From an uncultured Lactobacillus sp. (GTDB lineage: Bacteria > Bacillota > Bacilli > Lactobacillales > Lactobacillaceae), in the NCBI GenBank assembly GCA_910587695.1, contig CAJUNC010000017.1, positions 1 to 55,037 of the forward strand: 55,037 nucleotides of DNA, given 5' to 3'. The notes beneath the pieces were generated by a model. That model made no database searches, had not been told where the DNA came from, and saw nothing but the letters and a program-made list of their open reading frames with translations. Made by a program: the position numbers and the translations under genes. Numbering within the stretch: the first letter of the stretch is position 1; every line of letters begins with the position of its first letter. Shown here in pieces: positions 23,016 through 32,417 of this stretch.

Positions 23016-24824
23016 ATGAGTGAAGTAACGCGTCTACCAAAAAGATCAGAAGTGGCACTCGAGCTTACTTGGGATCTGACCAAGATCTTTGCGACTGATG
23101 CAGAATTTGAAGTAGCATTTACGCAAGTTGCTAAAGCTGCTGAAGATTTTGAACGATACAAAAATACATTAGGGAATGGAGCAAAAGCCTTTTTGGCTGC
23201 TCTAACAGCAATGCTTGAGCTAGATCGTCAACTTGAAGTAGTCTATGTTTATGCAAGCATGAAAAATGATGAAGATACCGCTAATGCTAAGTATCAAGCT
23301 TTGATGGCACGGGTCCAAAAGTTATTGGCTGATGTTTCAGCTAAATTAGCTTGGTTTCGGCCTGAATTATTAGCTTTAGCACCGGAGAAATTAGCAAGCT
23401 ATTATCGAGATGAACCTAGATTGAATGCATATAAAACATTAGTCAATGATTGGACTCGACTTCGAGCACATGTCTTAAGTGAAAAAGAAGAAGCGCTATT
23501 AGCAGGTGCAAGCGACATTTTAGGCGCTTCGACCAATGTTTTTGAAGTTTTAAACAATGCTGATCTAAAATTCCCCGTAGTAACTGATGAATCAGGTTCA
23601 AAAGTCGAGCTTTCAAGTGGAGTCTACGGTAAATTGCTCGAATCGATCGAGCGCCCAGTTAGACGTGAAGCATTCGAACAGTTATACGCTGTGTATAAGC
23701 AGTTTAGACATACGTTTGCGGCTACATTATCTGCGCATGTGCGTAAGCATAATTTTTCAGCTAAATTACGTAATTATCAAAGTGCCAAGGAAGCTTCATT
23801 AGCGCAAAATGATATTCCGGTAGCTGTTTATGATACTTTGGTCAAAACAGTCAATGAAAATTTGGGGCTACTGCATGATTATGTAGCTTTACGCAAAGGT
23901 AGCTTAGGTGTCGATGAGTTGCATATGTATGATATGTATACTCCATTGACTGGTGAACCGACATTGACGTTTACTTATGAACAGGCTAAGAAGATGACCT
24001 TAGAGGCTTTGAGTGTCTTAGGCGAAGAATATATTACTTATGTAGAGAAGGCTTTTGATGAACGTTGGATCGATGTTGTTGCTAATGCGGGTAAGCGTTC
24101 GGGTGCCTATTCGGGTGGGGCTTATGATACTGCACCATATATTTTATTGAATTGGCAAGATACCTTAGATAACCTCTTTACGTTGGTTCATGAGATGGGA
24201 CACACGATGCACAGCTACTATACACGGACTAATCAGCCTTATCAATATGGGGATTATTCGATCTTTGTTGCTGAGATCGCATCAACGACAAACGAAAACT
24301 TGTTGACTCAGTATTTGTTAGAGACCCAAACTGATCCTAAGGTACGGGCTTACGTGTTGAATCACTATCTAGATGGCTTTAAAGGAACCGTTTATCGGCA
24401 AACACAATTTGCTGAGTTTGAAGCTTGGATCCATGAAAAAGATGCATCACAAGTGCCATTAACAGCAGATCTGATGTCAGATTTTTACAGTGAATTAAAT
24501 CAACGTTACTATGGTAGTGCGGTTGAAAATGATCCAGAGATCGCATATGAATGGTCACGGATCCCGCATTTCTACTATAATTTCTATGTTTATCAATACG
24601 CAACTGGTTTTGGTGCAGCTACTACTTTAGCAGAGCGCATCTTAGATGAAGAGTCTGCTCACACTGAAGCTTATTTGAATTACTTAAAAGCAGGTAGTTC
24701 AGCTGCTCCATTAGAGGTAATGAAAAAAGCTGGTGTTGATATGACTGATAGTAAATATTTAGAGAAAGCCTTTGGGATCTTTGAGGAACGTTTGGCTGAA
24801 TTAAAAGAACTATTAGCTAAATAG
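23016..24824 (+). CDS. pepF: Oligoendopeptidase F
   Basis: The 602-residue cytoplasmic M3 metallopeptidase cleaves peptides of about 7-17 residues. The zinc site HEMGH lies in LFTLVHEMGHTMHSYY, with the third ligand Glu in FVAEIASTTNE. Length is typical for the family. AAAGGGGG precedes the ATG. It probably works on peptides imported by Opp systems, one binding protein of which is encoded at 36318. Confidence 0.96.
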   Translation: MSEVTRLPKRSEVALELTWDLTKIFATDAEFEVAFTQVAKAAEDFERYKNTLGNGAKAFLAALTAMLELDRQLEVVYVYASMKNDEDTANAKYQALMARVQKLLADVSAKLAWFRPELLALAPEKLASYYRDEPRLNAYKTLVNDWTRLRAHVLSEKEEALLAGASDILGASTNVFEVLNNADLKFPVVTDESGSKVELSSGVYGKLLESIERPVRREAFEQLYAVYKQFRHTFAATLSAHVRKHNFSAKLRNYQSAKEASLAQNDIPVAVYDTLVKTVNENLGLLHDYVALRKGSLGVDELHMYDMYTPLTGEPTLTFTYEQAKKMTLEALSVLGEEYITYVEKAFDERWIDVVANAGKRSGAYSGGAYDTAPYILLNWQDTLDNLFTLVHEMGHTMHSYYTRTNQPYQYGDYSIFVAEIASTTNENLLTQYLLETQTDPKVRAYVLNHYLDGFKGTVYRQTQFAEFEAWIHEKDASQVPLTADLMSDFYSELNQRYYGSAVENDPEIAYEWSRIPHFYYNFYVYQYATGFGAATTLAERILDEESAHTEAYLNYLKAGSSAAPLEVMKKAGVDMTDSKYLEKAFGIFEERLAELKELLAK

Positions 24825-24831
24825 ACAATAA

Positions 24832-24879
24832 AAAAATAAACTTGTTCGACCACAAGGGTCGAGCAAGTTTATTTTTTTA
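24832..24879. terminator. Bidirectional terminator between pepF and spxH
   Basis: AATAAACTTGTTCGACC pairs with GGGTCGAGCAAGTTTATT around ACAA, flanked by A- and T-runs. It contains the spxH stop codon, so the two convergent genes share it. Confidence 0.92.
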
Positions 24880-25498
24880 ATGATAATTGGTGATAAGTTG
24901 GCTGAAGCTCATTTTTGGTACAAACAAATTCCTTTGCTGCATTACCAAAAATCAATTCTTCCAAACATGATAACGAGGTGCAGTTCTCAACTGAGACCGC
25001 ACATTCAAGATAGTCTAAATTGTATACCACCATAGATGGTGGGGTATTAACATTCATTTCAGCAGCTAATCTTTGATCTTCTCGAAAACTCTCAACTGCT
25101 AGTTTCGAGCGTCGATCGTGTTCAAACATAGCAAGATCTAGCTTACTCTCCTTAGCTGCACGAATGACGACTTCTTCACTGTATTTTTTATGTTCGACAT
25201 AGAGTTGGCGCTGAACATTAAGCAAGAAATCGTGACCGCGCTTACGTCCTTGAAAAAGGGCGGCTTTGTAATCCAAAACGGCATTATACAAAATCTGAGA
25301 CACTTTATTGCGTAATTGCAAAGTATCACCTGAAACATTCATCACAGACATAACCTTGGTCACTGATTGCAAGTTCAAAAGTGGGATAAAACGAATCTGA
25401 AACTTTTGTGACGATTCTTCCGCAAGTTTTAAAATGTTTTGTTCTGCTTCGTAGCATTTAGCGCCAAGAGGATTGATAAACAAATATATCTCTAACAT
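24869..25498 (-). CDS. spxH: ClpXP adaptor SpxH (YjbH), DsbA-like fold
   Basis: The 209-residue protein starts at ATG 25498, eight bases after GGAGG; a GTG at 25513 overlaps that ribosome site. The start MLEIYLFINPLGAKCYEAEQ matches the thioredoxin/DsbA-like YjbH family, in which the active-site position carries one Cys here (LGAKC) instead of a CXXC pair. YjbH binds Spx and hands it to ClpXP. Spx is encoded 4 kb away. The promoter region toward relQ is shared. Confidence 0.88.
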   Translation of the reverse strand: MLEIYLFINPLGAKCYEAEQNILKLAEESSQKFQIRFIPLLNLQSVTKVMSVMNVSGDTLQLRNKVSQILYNAVLDYKAALFQGRKRGHDFLLNVQRQLYVEHKKYSEEVVIRAAKESKLDLAMFEHDRRSKLAVESFREDQRLAAEMNVNTPPSMVVYNLDYLECAVSVENCTSLSCLEELIFGNAAKEFVCTKNELQPTYHQLSLKK

Positions 25499-25595
25499 GG
25501 TGTTTTCCTCCACTTGATCAAATATTCCTTTTTTCTATATTTATACTTTAAGCAAAAAAAATGATTTTTGCAATAAATCTGACTCATTTTGTACA

Positions 25596-25609
25596 CAAAA
25601 ACGTTTTCA
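25596..25609. promoter_or_regulatory. Possible catabolite-responsive element between spxH and relQ
   Basis: CAAAAACGTTTTCA matches 12 of 14 positions of the cre consensus TGWAARCGYTWNCW and is nearly palindromic. It lies in the divergent promoter region. The two mismatches are the first two bases. Confidence 0.3.
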
Positions 25610-25702
25610 TATGTTAAAATGTAGCTTTAATTTTTTTGAGAATGTAAAAGAGCGTGGGTCTGTGTTAAACTGATAAGGTATGGAAAGGTGGTGATCTATT
25701 TA

Positions 25703-26332
25703 ATGGAAGACGATTGGAGCAATTTTTTAGAGCCTTATGATCAAGCAGTCAATGAGTTAAAACTCAAACTCAGAACTCTGCGTGGGCAATTTAAAAAGAG
25801 CGGCAACCGCAGTCCAATTGAATATGTCACCGGCAGAGTCAAACCAATACCAAGTATTTTAGAAAAGATGAAACGGCGCATGATCAAGCCCAAGCGTTTA
25901 TCGCAGGATATGGAAGATATTGCGGGAGTACGGATCATGTGTCAGTTTGTGGAAGATATCTATCGTGTAGTTGAACTTTTACGAAGGCGAAAAGATATGC
26001 AGGTGATCGAAGAACGTGATTATATCAAAACGCCCAAGGAAAGTGGCTATCGATCCTATCATTTAGTGGTCATGTATCCAGTTCAACTGATGGAGCGCGA
26101 GCAGCAATTAAAAGTTGAGATCCAGATCAGGACGCTAGCGATGAATTTTTGGGCTACGATCGAACATTCACTCAACTACAAGTACCAAGGATGTATTCCA
26201 CCTGAAGTTGCGATGAGATTAGAGACAAGTGCTGAGATCGCTTTTGCGCTTGATCGAGAAATGTCCAGTATTAGAGAAGAAGTCAATGAGGCACAAAGAT
26301 TATTTGAAGATAAGCATACGAGATCAGAGTAA
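25703..26332 (+). CDS. relQ: Small alarmone synthetase RelQ (GTP pyrophosphokinase)
   Basis: ATG 25703, about nine bases after AAAGGTGG, gives the 209-residue MEDDWSNFLEPYDQAVNELK start of RelQ/YjbM. It is a synthetase-only RelA/SpoT domain that makes pppGpp/ppGpp from GTP/GDP and ATP. Visible motifs are YVTGRVKPIPSILEKMKRR, DIAGVRIMCQFVEDIY, SGYRSYHLVV and VEIQIRTLAMNFWATIEHSLNYKY. No HD hydrolase is present. The downstream order nadK-rluA-type-mgtE is the usual Firmicute relQ operon. Confidence 0.95.
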   Translation: MEDDWSNFLEPYDQAVNELKLKLRTLRGQFKKSGNRSPIEYVTGRVKPIPSILEKMKRRMIKPKRLSQDMEDIAGVRIMCQFVEDIYRVVELLRRRKDMQVIEERDYIKTPKESGYRSYHLVVMYPVQLMEREQQLKVEIQIRTLAMNFWATIEHSLNYKYQGCIPPEVAMRLETSAEIAFALDREMSSIREEVNEAQRLFEDKHTRSE

Positions 26333-26368
26333 TTGATCAAGACACATTCGACCATGGAAGTGAGAATA

Positions 26369-27187
26369 ATGAGAATCGCAATTTTTGCTAATAAACGAGC
26401 TAAATCACAAGCTGTTAAGAAAAAATTATACCAAAAGTTTGTGGAACGCCATTTTGTGATCGATGATAAAGAGCCCGATGTTGTAGTGACGATCGGAGGC
26501 GATGGTACTTTGCTATCGGCTTTTCATCATTATAAGGATAAATTAGAACAAATCCGTTTTGTGGGTGTTCATACGGGACATTTAGGTTTTTATACGGATT
26601 GGCGCGATGATGAGATCGATGACTTGGTGATCAGTCTGCAGTCGGATAATCGCCAATCTGTCAGTTACCCATTATTGGAAGTTTCCGTTAAATATGCTGA
26701 TAGTCCGCGCCGTGAGCGTTATTTAGCATTGAATGAATCGACTTTAAAGCGCAATAGTGCCACCATGGTAACGGATGTATATATCGGTGGTGAACTATTT
26801 GAACGTTTTAGAGGTGATGGTCTATGTGTTTCGACTCCGACTGGTTCGACTGCATATAATAAATCGCTTGGTGGGGCAGTAGTTCACCCTAATCTTGAGG
26901 TCTTGCAGATAGCCGAGATCGGTTCGATCAATAATCGTGTTTTTCGGACTTTGAGCTCACCGATGATCGTGGCACCTAACGATTGGATCACTTTTAGACC
27001 GGGAAAAGGGAGCGATTTTATTTTGACTGTTGACTCAGAATCGTATCATAACCGTCAGATCTGTGAGATCCAATATAAGATCTCAAAACGGCGGATCTAT
27101 TTTGCTAAATACCGCCACACACATTTTTGGCGCCGAGTTCAAGACGCCTTTATAGGAACTGAAGATGAAGATAGAATGGATTTATAA
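26369..27187 (+). CDS. nadK: NAD kinase
   Basis: The 272-residue enzyme phosphorylates NAD to NADP. ATG 26369 behind GGAAGTGA gives the typical MRIAIFANKRAKS; the open frame from 26333 is longer than the family. The GGDGTLL motif, the NESTLKR segment and TPTGSTAYNKSLGG are present. It overlaps the next gene by 23 bases, so the two are probably translationally coupled. Confidence 0.95.
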   Translation: MRIAIFANKRAKSQAVKKKLYQKFVERHFVIDDKEPDVVVTIGGDGTLLSAFHHYKDKLEQIRFVGVHTGHLGFYTDWRDDEIDDLVISLQSDNRQSVSYPLLEVSVKYADSPRRERYLALNESTLKRNSATMVTDVYIGGELFERFRGDGLCVSTPTGSTAYNKSLGGAVVHPNLEVLQIAEIGSINNRVFRTLSSPMIVAPNDWITFRPGKGSDFILTVDSESYHNRQICEIQYKISKRRIYFAKYRHTHFWRRVQDAFIGTEDEDRMDL

Positions 27188-28061
27188 CGAAGAAAATAAC
27201 TGTCATTTAAAGACATTTTTAAAACAAAAGGGCGTGTCACGGCGTTTATCAGCTAAGATCAGACATGAAGGTGGTCAATTATTGGTGAATAACACTTCAG
27301 GCCGGATCGTGGATCAAATAAAAAAAGGTGATAAGATCACGATCATTTTACCACCGGAACATCCGCGCAAAGAGGCAGTGATCCCATCATATGTCCCTTT
27401 AGATATCGTCTATGAAGATGATCATTATCTGATCGTCAACAAACCAGCACGTCTGACTACTATCCCGTCACCATTGACAAAACAGAGAACTGATTCATTA
27501 GTCAATCGGATCATAGGCTATTACAAATTACGTGGTTATGAGCAGACTGTTGTTCACATCGCAACCAGACTAGACCGTGATACGACTGGATTAGTTTTAG
27601 TTGCTAAACATCGATATGCTCATGCTTTGATCGATCAGCAGCAACATGCGCATACGATCAAAAAAGAATATCTGGCTTTACTTACGGGTAAACTGACGAA
27701 TCCACATTTTACAGTAAACTTACCGATCGGACGCCAAGAGGGTAGTTTGATAAAACGGCAAGTAGTTGCAGGCGGTCAATTTGCTAAAACTCAATATTGG
27801 TACGAGAAAGACGTAGGCCAAGCGACGCTTTACCGTATCCAATTGCACACAGGGCGAACACATCAGATCCGTGTTCACAGCGCTTATTTAAAACATCCGT
27901 TATTAGGAGATCGCTTGTATGATGGCGCTAAAGTTTTACCTTTGCAACGGCAAGCCTTGCATTGTGTTTATCTGCGCTTTTATCATCCTTTTTTAGAAAA
28001 AGATGTTGAGTTTACTTGTGAATTACCGCGAGATATGCAACAGTATTTAGAAAACAATTAG
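27165..28061 (+). CDS. RluA/RluD-family pseudouridine synthase
   Basis: The 298-residue enzyme isomerises uridines in rRNA or tRNA. The catalytic Asp lies in ATRLDRDTTGLVLVAK; YLALLTG, TGRTHQIRVH and HPLLGDRLYDG are further family motifs. An S4-like N-terminal part (residues 10-65, FLKQKGVSRRLSAKIR and the GDKITI stretch) is present. It is the YjbO type linked to nadK in Firmicutes, whose exact RNA target is not established from sequence. Confidence 0.92.
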   Translation: MKIEWIYNEENNCHLKTFLKQKGVSRRLSAKIRHEGGQLLVNNTSGRIVDQIKKGDKITIILPPEHPRKEAVIPSYVPLDIVYEDDHYLIVNKPARLTTIPSPLTKQRTDSLVNRIIGYYKLRGYEQTVVHIATRLDRDTTGLVLVAKHRYAHALIDQQQHAHTIKKEYLALLTGKLTNPHFTVNLPIGRQEGSLIKRQVVAGGQFAKTQYWYEKDVGQATLYRIQLHTGRTHQIRVHSAYLKHPLLGDRLYDGAKVLPLQRQALHCVYLRFYHPFLEKDVEFTCELPRDMQQYLENN

Positions 28062-28076
28062 AAAAGAGGGATGTGT

Positions 28077-29444
28077 ATGGCTGAAAATCTGGTAAAAATT
28101 CAAAGTGACGAGAAGATCATCCAGTTGCTGAACAGCCAAAAAGCACGACAATTTAGGGAAAATTATTTGGATCTGCACGTTTATGAACAAGCACAGATCT
28201 TTACTGAATTAAATTCACAACAAAGAGCGAGGCTGTATCGCTATTTAACGGCCAAAGAAGTCGGAGATATGTTTGATGCGATCGAAGATGAACCCGAAGA
28301 GGTCGTAAAATACTTTGAAGAAATGACGCCACAATATGTAGCAAATGTTATTGATGAGATGTATACCGATAACGCAGTCGATATTTTGGCGTATGTACCC
28401 AAGAAAGATCTGGCGGGTTATCTGCGCCTTTTGCCGACTGAAAAAGCCGCTGAGATCCGTGAAATGTTGCACTATGAAGATAAAACTGCTGGTGCGATCA
28501 TGTCGACGGAATATGTGGCGATCGCAGGCAATCAGACGGTCCGCTCGGCAATGCATGTTGTCAAACGTGAAGCAAGCGATGCCGAAACGATCTATTATGT
28601 TTATGTTGTTGGCTCTGATAATAAGTTGATCGGTGTTTTGACTTTGCGTGATCTTTTGATAAACGATGATGATCAAATGATCACGGATATCATGACAACA
28701 CCTGTGATGTCAGTTAAAGTTTCTGATGATCAAGCTGAAGTTGCACAGACGATCAGGGACTACAACTTCTTAGCGATCCCAGTGACCGATTATGAGAATA
28801 AATTGATCGGGATCATCAACGTCGATGATATCATTGATGTTATCGATGAAGAATCTGCCGAAGATTATTCCGGTTTGGCTGCTGTTGATACAGAAGAAGT
28901 AGCAGATAATCCGATCAAGGCTGCGAGCAATCGTTTGCCTTGGCTGATCGTCTTGTTATTACTGGGGATGTCGACGACGACTTTGATCTCACATTACGAA
29001 GGCATGATCAGTCAAGCTAGTATTTTAGCGATCTTTGTTTCTTCGATCACGGGTACTGCCGGGAATGCGGGGACTCAGAGTTTGGCGGTCGCAGTTCGCC
29101 GCCTAGCCAGTCGTGATGAAGATCAACCGTCTGTTTATCGCCAATTCTTTATCGAACTTTTGACTGGTCTTGTTACGGGATTAGTTACAGGTTTGACGAT
29201 CTTTTTGATCGTTGGTTTTTGGAAGCAAAACTTTATTTTAGGCTTTGTTATCGGAATGGCGATGATGTGTGCGATCACGGTGGCAAACTTAGCTGGGAGC
29301 TTTATCCCTAATTTGATGGATAAGATCGGAGTCGATCCCGCTGTGGCCTCAGGTCCGTTTATCTCAACGTTAAGTGACTTGACCTCGGTGTTGATCTACT
29401 TTAATATTGCAAAATTATTTATGAGATTTTTTATGGGGACATAA
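28077..29444 (+). CDS. mgtE: Magnesium transporter MgtE
   Basis: ATG 28077 is better spaced from AAAGAGGG than ATG 28071. The 455-residue protein has the cytosolic N domain (to about 130), two CBS domains (about 135-260; IMSTEYVAI, VLTLRDLL, DIMTTPVMSV, IINVDDII) and five membrane segments from about 285. The ion-path phrase ASGPFISTLSDLTSVLIYF is near the C-terminus. MgtE is a Mg-gated channel in the plasma membrane. It closes the relQ-nadK cluster. Confidence 0.96.
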   Translation: MAENLVKIQSDEKIIQLLNSQKARQFRENYLDLHVYEQAQIFTELNSQQRARLYRYLTAKEVGDMFDAIEDEPEEVVKYFEEMTPQYVANVIDEMYTDNAVDILAYVPKKDLAGYLRLLPTEKAAEIREMLHYEDKTAGAIMSTEYVAIAGNQTVRSAMHVVKREASDAETIYYVYVVGSDNKLIGVLTLRDLLINDDDQMITDIMTTPVMSVKVSDDQAEVAQTIRDYNFLAIPVTDYENKLIGIINVDDIIDVIDEESAEDYSGLAAVDTEEVADNPIKAASNRLPWLIVLLLLGMSTTTLISHYEGMISQASILAIFVSSITGTAGNAGTQSLAVAVRRLASRDEDQPSVYRQFFIELLTGLVTGLVTGLTIFLIVGFWKQNFILGFVIGMAMMCAITVANLAGSFIPNLMDKIGVDPAVASGPFISTLSDLTSVLIYFNIAKLFMRFFMGT

Positions 29445-29455
29445 GGGTAATTTAA

Positions 29456-30472
29456 ATGTTAATATTTGTATCGATATTCTTAGTTGGAATTGGTTGGTTT
29501 ACTTATACCATGAGTCACGAGCCTCGTTCTTTATGGGCTGGTGTTTCATTTGTGACCTTTTTACTGACAACAGTGATCTTTATCGCTGCGCTTTTAATGA
29601 GATACAGTGAGTTTTTGTATGCTCATCAGTGGCTGTTTCTCATTATTGTCTTTTTAGCTATCATAGTGACGATATGTATGGTATTATGGCCGTTTGTGTT
29701 AGTGTTAGCCTTTCTTTACAATGGGATCAAGGTGATCTTAAATGAGGGCTTTAAGTTCCATAATCTATTATCGCTAGGTTTTGGGATCTTTTGTATTGCT
29801 TACTTAGTGATCTGGCCAATGTTTGGGCATTTTACCGATAAAAATATTTGGATGTACGCCTATGGTTATTTAGGTTCGGTGACGGTCTATTTCTTACTCG
29901 TTATGGTGATGTATACTATAACGCTGGCTTTGAATTTAGTCCATCTTAAGCTGCCAAAACTCGACTATATCATAGTTTTAGGTGCAGGGCTAAATGGAAC
30001 TGAGGTAACACCGTTATTGGCAGCGCGGATCGAGCGAGCGATCGAGGTCTATCGTAAAACACCAGGTTTAAAATTGATCATGTCGGGAGGACAAGGACCA
30101 GATGAAGTGATCGCAGAAGGTGAAGCGATGCGTAACTATGCTTTAAAGCAAGGGCTACCCGCAGACGATATCATCGTTGAAAATAAGTCTACGACTACGT
30201 ATGAAAATATTTTATTTTCACATCGCTTGATGGCGCCAGAGACTAAGTTTGGGATCGCTACTAATTCATATCACGTTTATCGTGCATTAGTGATCGCTAA
30301 ACGTCAAGGTCTTAAATGTGTTGGCTTTGGTGCCAAAACTCGTTGGTATTTTACACTCAATGCGTTTATGCGTGAGTATATCGCTTATCTGAGGATCACT
30401 TACAAACTACAACTGAGCGTCATTTTGGCTTTAGGTGTCGTATATATGGCATTTGCATATTTGAAGATATAA
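29456..30472 (+). CDS. DUF218 (YdcF/SanA-type) integral membrane protein
   Basis: This 338-residue protein has about five hydrophobic segments in residues 1-165, then a DUF218 domain from about 170 (DYIIVLGAGLNGTEVTPLLAARIERA, LIMSGGQGPDEVIAEGEAMRNYA, VENKSTTTYENILFS), and a final hydrophobic segment. The domain is associated with envelope processes such as undecaprenyl-linked wall precursor recycling, but the reaction here is unknown. It follows mgtE by 11 bases and is probably co-transcribed. Confidence 0.87.
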   Translation: MLIFVSIFLVGIGWFTYTMSHEPRSLWAGVSFVTFLLTTVIFIAALLMRYSEFLYAHQWLFLIIVFLAIIVTICMVLWPFVLVLAFLYNGIKVILNEGFKFHNLLSLGFGIFCIAYLVIWPMFGHFTDKNIWMYAYGYLGSVTVYFLLVMVMYTITLALNLVHLKLPKLDYIIVLGAGLNGTEVTPLLAARIERAIEVYRKTPGLKLIMSGGQGPDEVIAEGEAMRNYALKQGLPADDIIVENKSTTTYENILFSHRLMAPETKFGIATNSYHVYRALVIAKRQGLKCVGFGAKTRWYFTLNAFMREYIAYLRITYKLQLSVILALGVVYMAFAYLKI

Positions 30473-30484
30473 CTAACTATTTCG

Positions 30485-30510
30485 AGTCAGTCAGGGGACT
30501 GGCTTTTTTT
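30485..30510 (+). terminator. Terminator of the relQ-nadK-mgtE cluster
   Basis: AGTCAGTC pairs with GACTGGCT, with one T-G wobble, around AGGG and is followed by seven T. Confidence 0.85.
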
Positions 30511-30513
30511 GTG

Positions 30514-30550
30514 AAATAAAAAAACAAGCCTGACCAATGTCAGACTTGTT
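30514..30550 (-). terminator. Terminator of cutC (minus strand)
   Basis: AACAAGCCTGAC pairs with GTCAGACTTGTT with one mismatch. On the minus strand the stem is followed by a T-rich run. Confidence 0.85.
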
Positions 30551-30557
30551 GTGTAGA

Positions 30558-31202
30558 TCAATCTAATATTTTAGTTCCATGGACAGCCGTGATTTGTAAG
30601 GCATCAGCTACAGCTTGAGCATTTTTAGCTGTGATCTTGCCACCAGGTAGGATCGTGATCCGACCATCAGCATAAGCGATGAGCTCTTTTAAATGCTCTA
30701 AATTAGCTTCGATCGGAGTATCTTTAGGACCGCCATGTGTCAAGATCCGGCTAAAGCCTTGTTCGCTGGCCCAATCGATCGTCCGTTTTTGTTCGTTAAA
30801 GCTCAATTCATCAAAGGCCATATTAAAGACGAGTTCCATTCCGCCAGCTGCAGCAATGAGTGTTTCCATTGCTTCGTAGTCGACTTGGCCATCAGCTGTC
30901 AAAGCACCGATACAAACAGCATCAGCACCTAAAGCTTGGGCTTCTAAGATGTCAGCTTCCATGATCTTTAATTCGATATCATTGTAAACAAAATTTCCAC
31001 CACGGGCACGAACTAAGATCACTAAGGGAATATTTTTTTCATGGGTATATTTGATGGCTTCGCCCATAACCCCTTTGCTGATCGTAGTCCCACCGACAGC
31101 GAGATTGTCGCAGATCTCGATCCGATCAGCGCCATTTAAAACAGCTTGGGGGAGGTCAGTATAATTTTCTAAGCAAACTTCGCGATAAAGCAAATTCTTC
31201 AT
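30558..31202 (-). CDS. cutC: CutC family protein
   Basis: The 214-residue TIM-barrel protein has the CutC phrases REVCLENYTDLPQAVLNGADRIEICDNLAVGGTT, VILVRARGGNFVYND and ILTHGGPKDTP. The family is historically linked to copper tolerance in enterobacteria and enterococci, although a direct copper role is debated. AAAGGA abuts ATG 31202, so TTG 31193 is a possible alternative. The gene lies five bases after the lactonase gene on the same strand, so the pair is probably one transcript. Confidence 0.9.
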   Translation of the reverse strand: MKNLLYREVCLENYTDLPQAVLNGADRIEICDNLAVGGTTISKGVMGEAIKYTHEKNIPLVILVRARGGNFVYNDIELKIMEADILEAQALGADAVCIGALTADGQVDYEAMETLIAAAGGMELVFNMAFDELSFNEQKRTIDWASEQGFSRILTHGGPKDTPIEANLEHLKELIAYADGRITILPGGKITAKNAQAVADALQITAVHGTKILD

Positions 31203-31207
31203 TCCTT

Positions 31208-32224
31208 TTATTTAAAATAAACACAGACACCCTCGGGAAGAGGAATATCTTTTTGACAACAAGCAAGTAAGCCAGTTTCTTGGTCACGGGTATACAAGGC
31301 TGCATTATCAGTATTTTGGTTAGCGACTAAAATAAATCTTTCAGTTGGATCTAGCGCAAAATCACGTGGAAAATCACCATGAGTCGTAAGATGTTGGATC
31401 AATTTCAATTCGCCATCCAAAACTTCAAAGACAGCAAGTGAGTTGTGACCGCGATTAGAAACGTAGACAAAGCGACCATCATTAGAAACTCTGATCGCAG
31501 CTGCGCCGTTATGTTCGCTCCAATCACTCGGGATCGTACTTACAGTTTGGCGTAAGTAAAAAGCACCAGTTGTAAGGTCATAATCAAGTACAGAAACTGT
31601 GCTTGAAAGTTCACCGACTAAATAAGCTGTCTTTTTATCGGGAGCAAACGCTAAATGGCGTGGTCCGAGCCCGGCTTTGGTTTTTAAGATCGAAACAGGT
31701 ACTAACTTACCTTCATCTGAAATATCGTAAGTCGAGACCGTATCGTTACCCAGATCAACGACCGCCAATCGCCCGTCAGGAGTCAGATCGGTATAGTGAA
31801 CGTGTGAACCATCCTGCTCTTTACGGGGACCATAGCCAGTTTGAACGACAGAATCACAAAGGGTCAATGTTTTATCGTTATTTAAACGATAGACGTCGAT
31901 CTGTCCCTTGTGATAATTAGCAGTATAGATTAAAGACCGCTTTTTATCGAAAGCTACATAGCATGGATTAGCACCAGCCACAAGAGCGTCGTCTGTAAGT
32001 GCATAGCTGTCATTTGCTAGTTCATAAGCAGCTATCCCACCTAGAGGACCTTCCTTGGCTACAGTCAGCAAAGTTTGATCAGTTGTAGTTAAGTAAGTAG
32101 GGTTTTCCACGGCGATCGCTACTTGTGGCGTGGAAACTTGAGCGGTATCAGTGTCCAAAAAAGCGTGATAGATACCTTGGCTAGTTTTTTTGGTATAAGT
32201 TCCAAAGTAAATCTGTTCTTTCAA
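31208..32224 (-). CDS. Lactonase family beta-propeller protein (6-phosphogluconolactonase type)
   Basis: TTG 32224, with GGAGGG upstream, gives a 338-residue protein; the frame is open further to 32251. The sequence is a seven-bladed beta-propeller of the Pgl/PF10282 kind, with repeated LAVVDLGNDTVSTYDI, HLAFAPDKKTAYLVGE and FVYVSNRGHNSLAVFEV blades. Such enzymes hydrolyse 6-phosphogluconolactone in the pentose phosphate route. Substrate specificity is inferred from family. It is divergent from the EIIA-Gut gene. Confidence 0.87.
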   Translation of the reverse strand: MKEQIYFGTYTKKTSQGIYHAFLDTDTAQVSTPQVAIAVENPTYLTTTDQTLLTVAKEGPLGGIAAYELANDSYALTDDALVAGANPCYVAFDKKRSLIYTANYHKGQIDVYRLNNDKTLTLCDSVVQTGYGPRKEQDGSHVHYTDLTPDGRLAVVDLGNDTVSTYDISDEGKLVPVSILKTKAGLGPRHLAFAPDKKTAYLVGELSSTVSVLDYDLTTGAFYLRQTVSTIPSDWSEHNGAAAIRVSNDGRFVYVSNRGHNSLAVFEVLDGELKLIQHLTTHGDFPRDFALDPTERFILVANQNTDNAALYTRDQETGLLACCQKDIPLPEGVCVYFK

Positions 32225-32312
32225 AAAAATCCCTCCATTCATCTTGCTCAATTATTATTCTAACATTTTTAAAGAAAAAATTGTGTAACCTAAGTCGGGA
32301 AGTCCACAAATG

Positions 32313-32351
32313 GTAGAAAAACTACTTTTCTACATAAAAGTGCGGTATAAT
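32313..32351 (+). promoter_or_regulatory. Perfect dyad over the promoter of the EIIA-Gut gene
   Basis: GTAGAAAA and TTTTCTAC form a perfect 8-bp inverted repeat around ACTAC (32313-32333). TATAAT follows at 32346-32351, so the dyad covers the -35 position. The short A/T arms and the location suggest a repressor or activator operator instead of a terminator. Confidence 0.6.
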
Positions 32352-32417
32352 GTAGCTGTGTTGTGTAGATAAAGCGACGCAAAATTAGGTGATGTGCTAG
32401 AGAGGGTTTGTAAAGTT

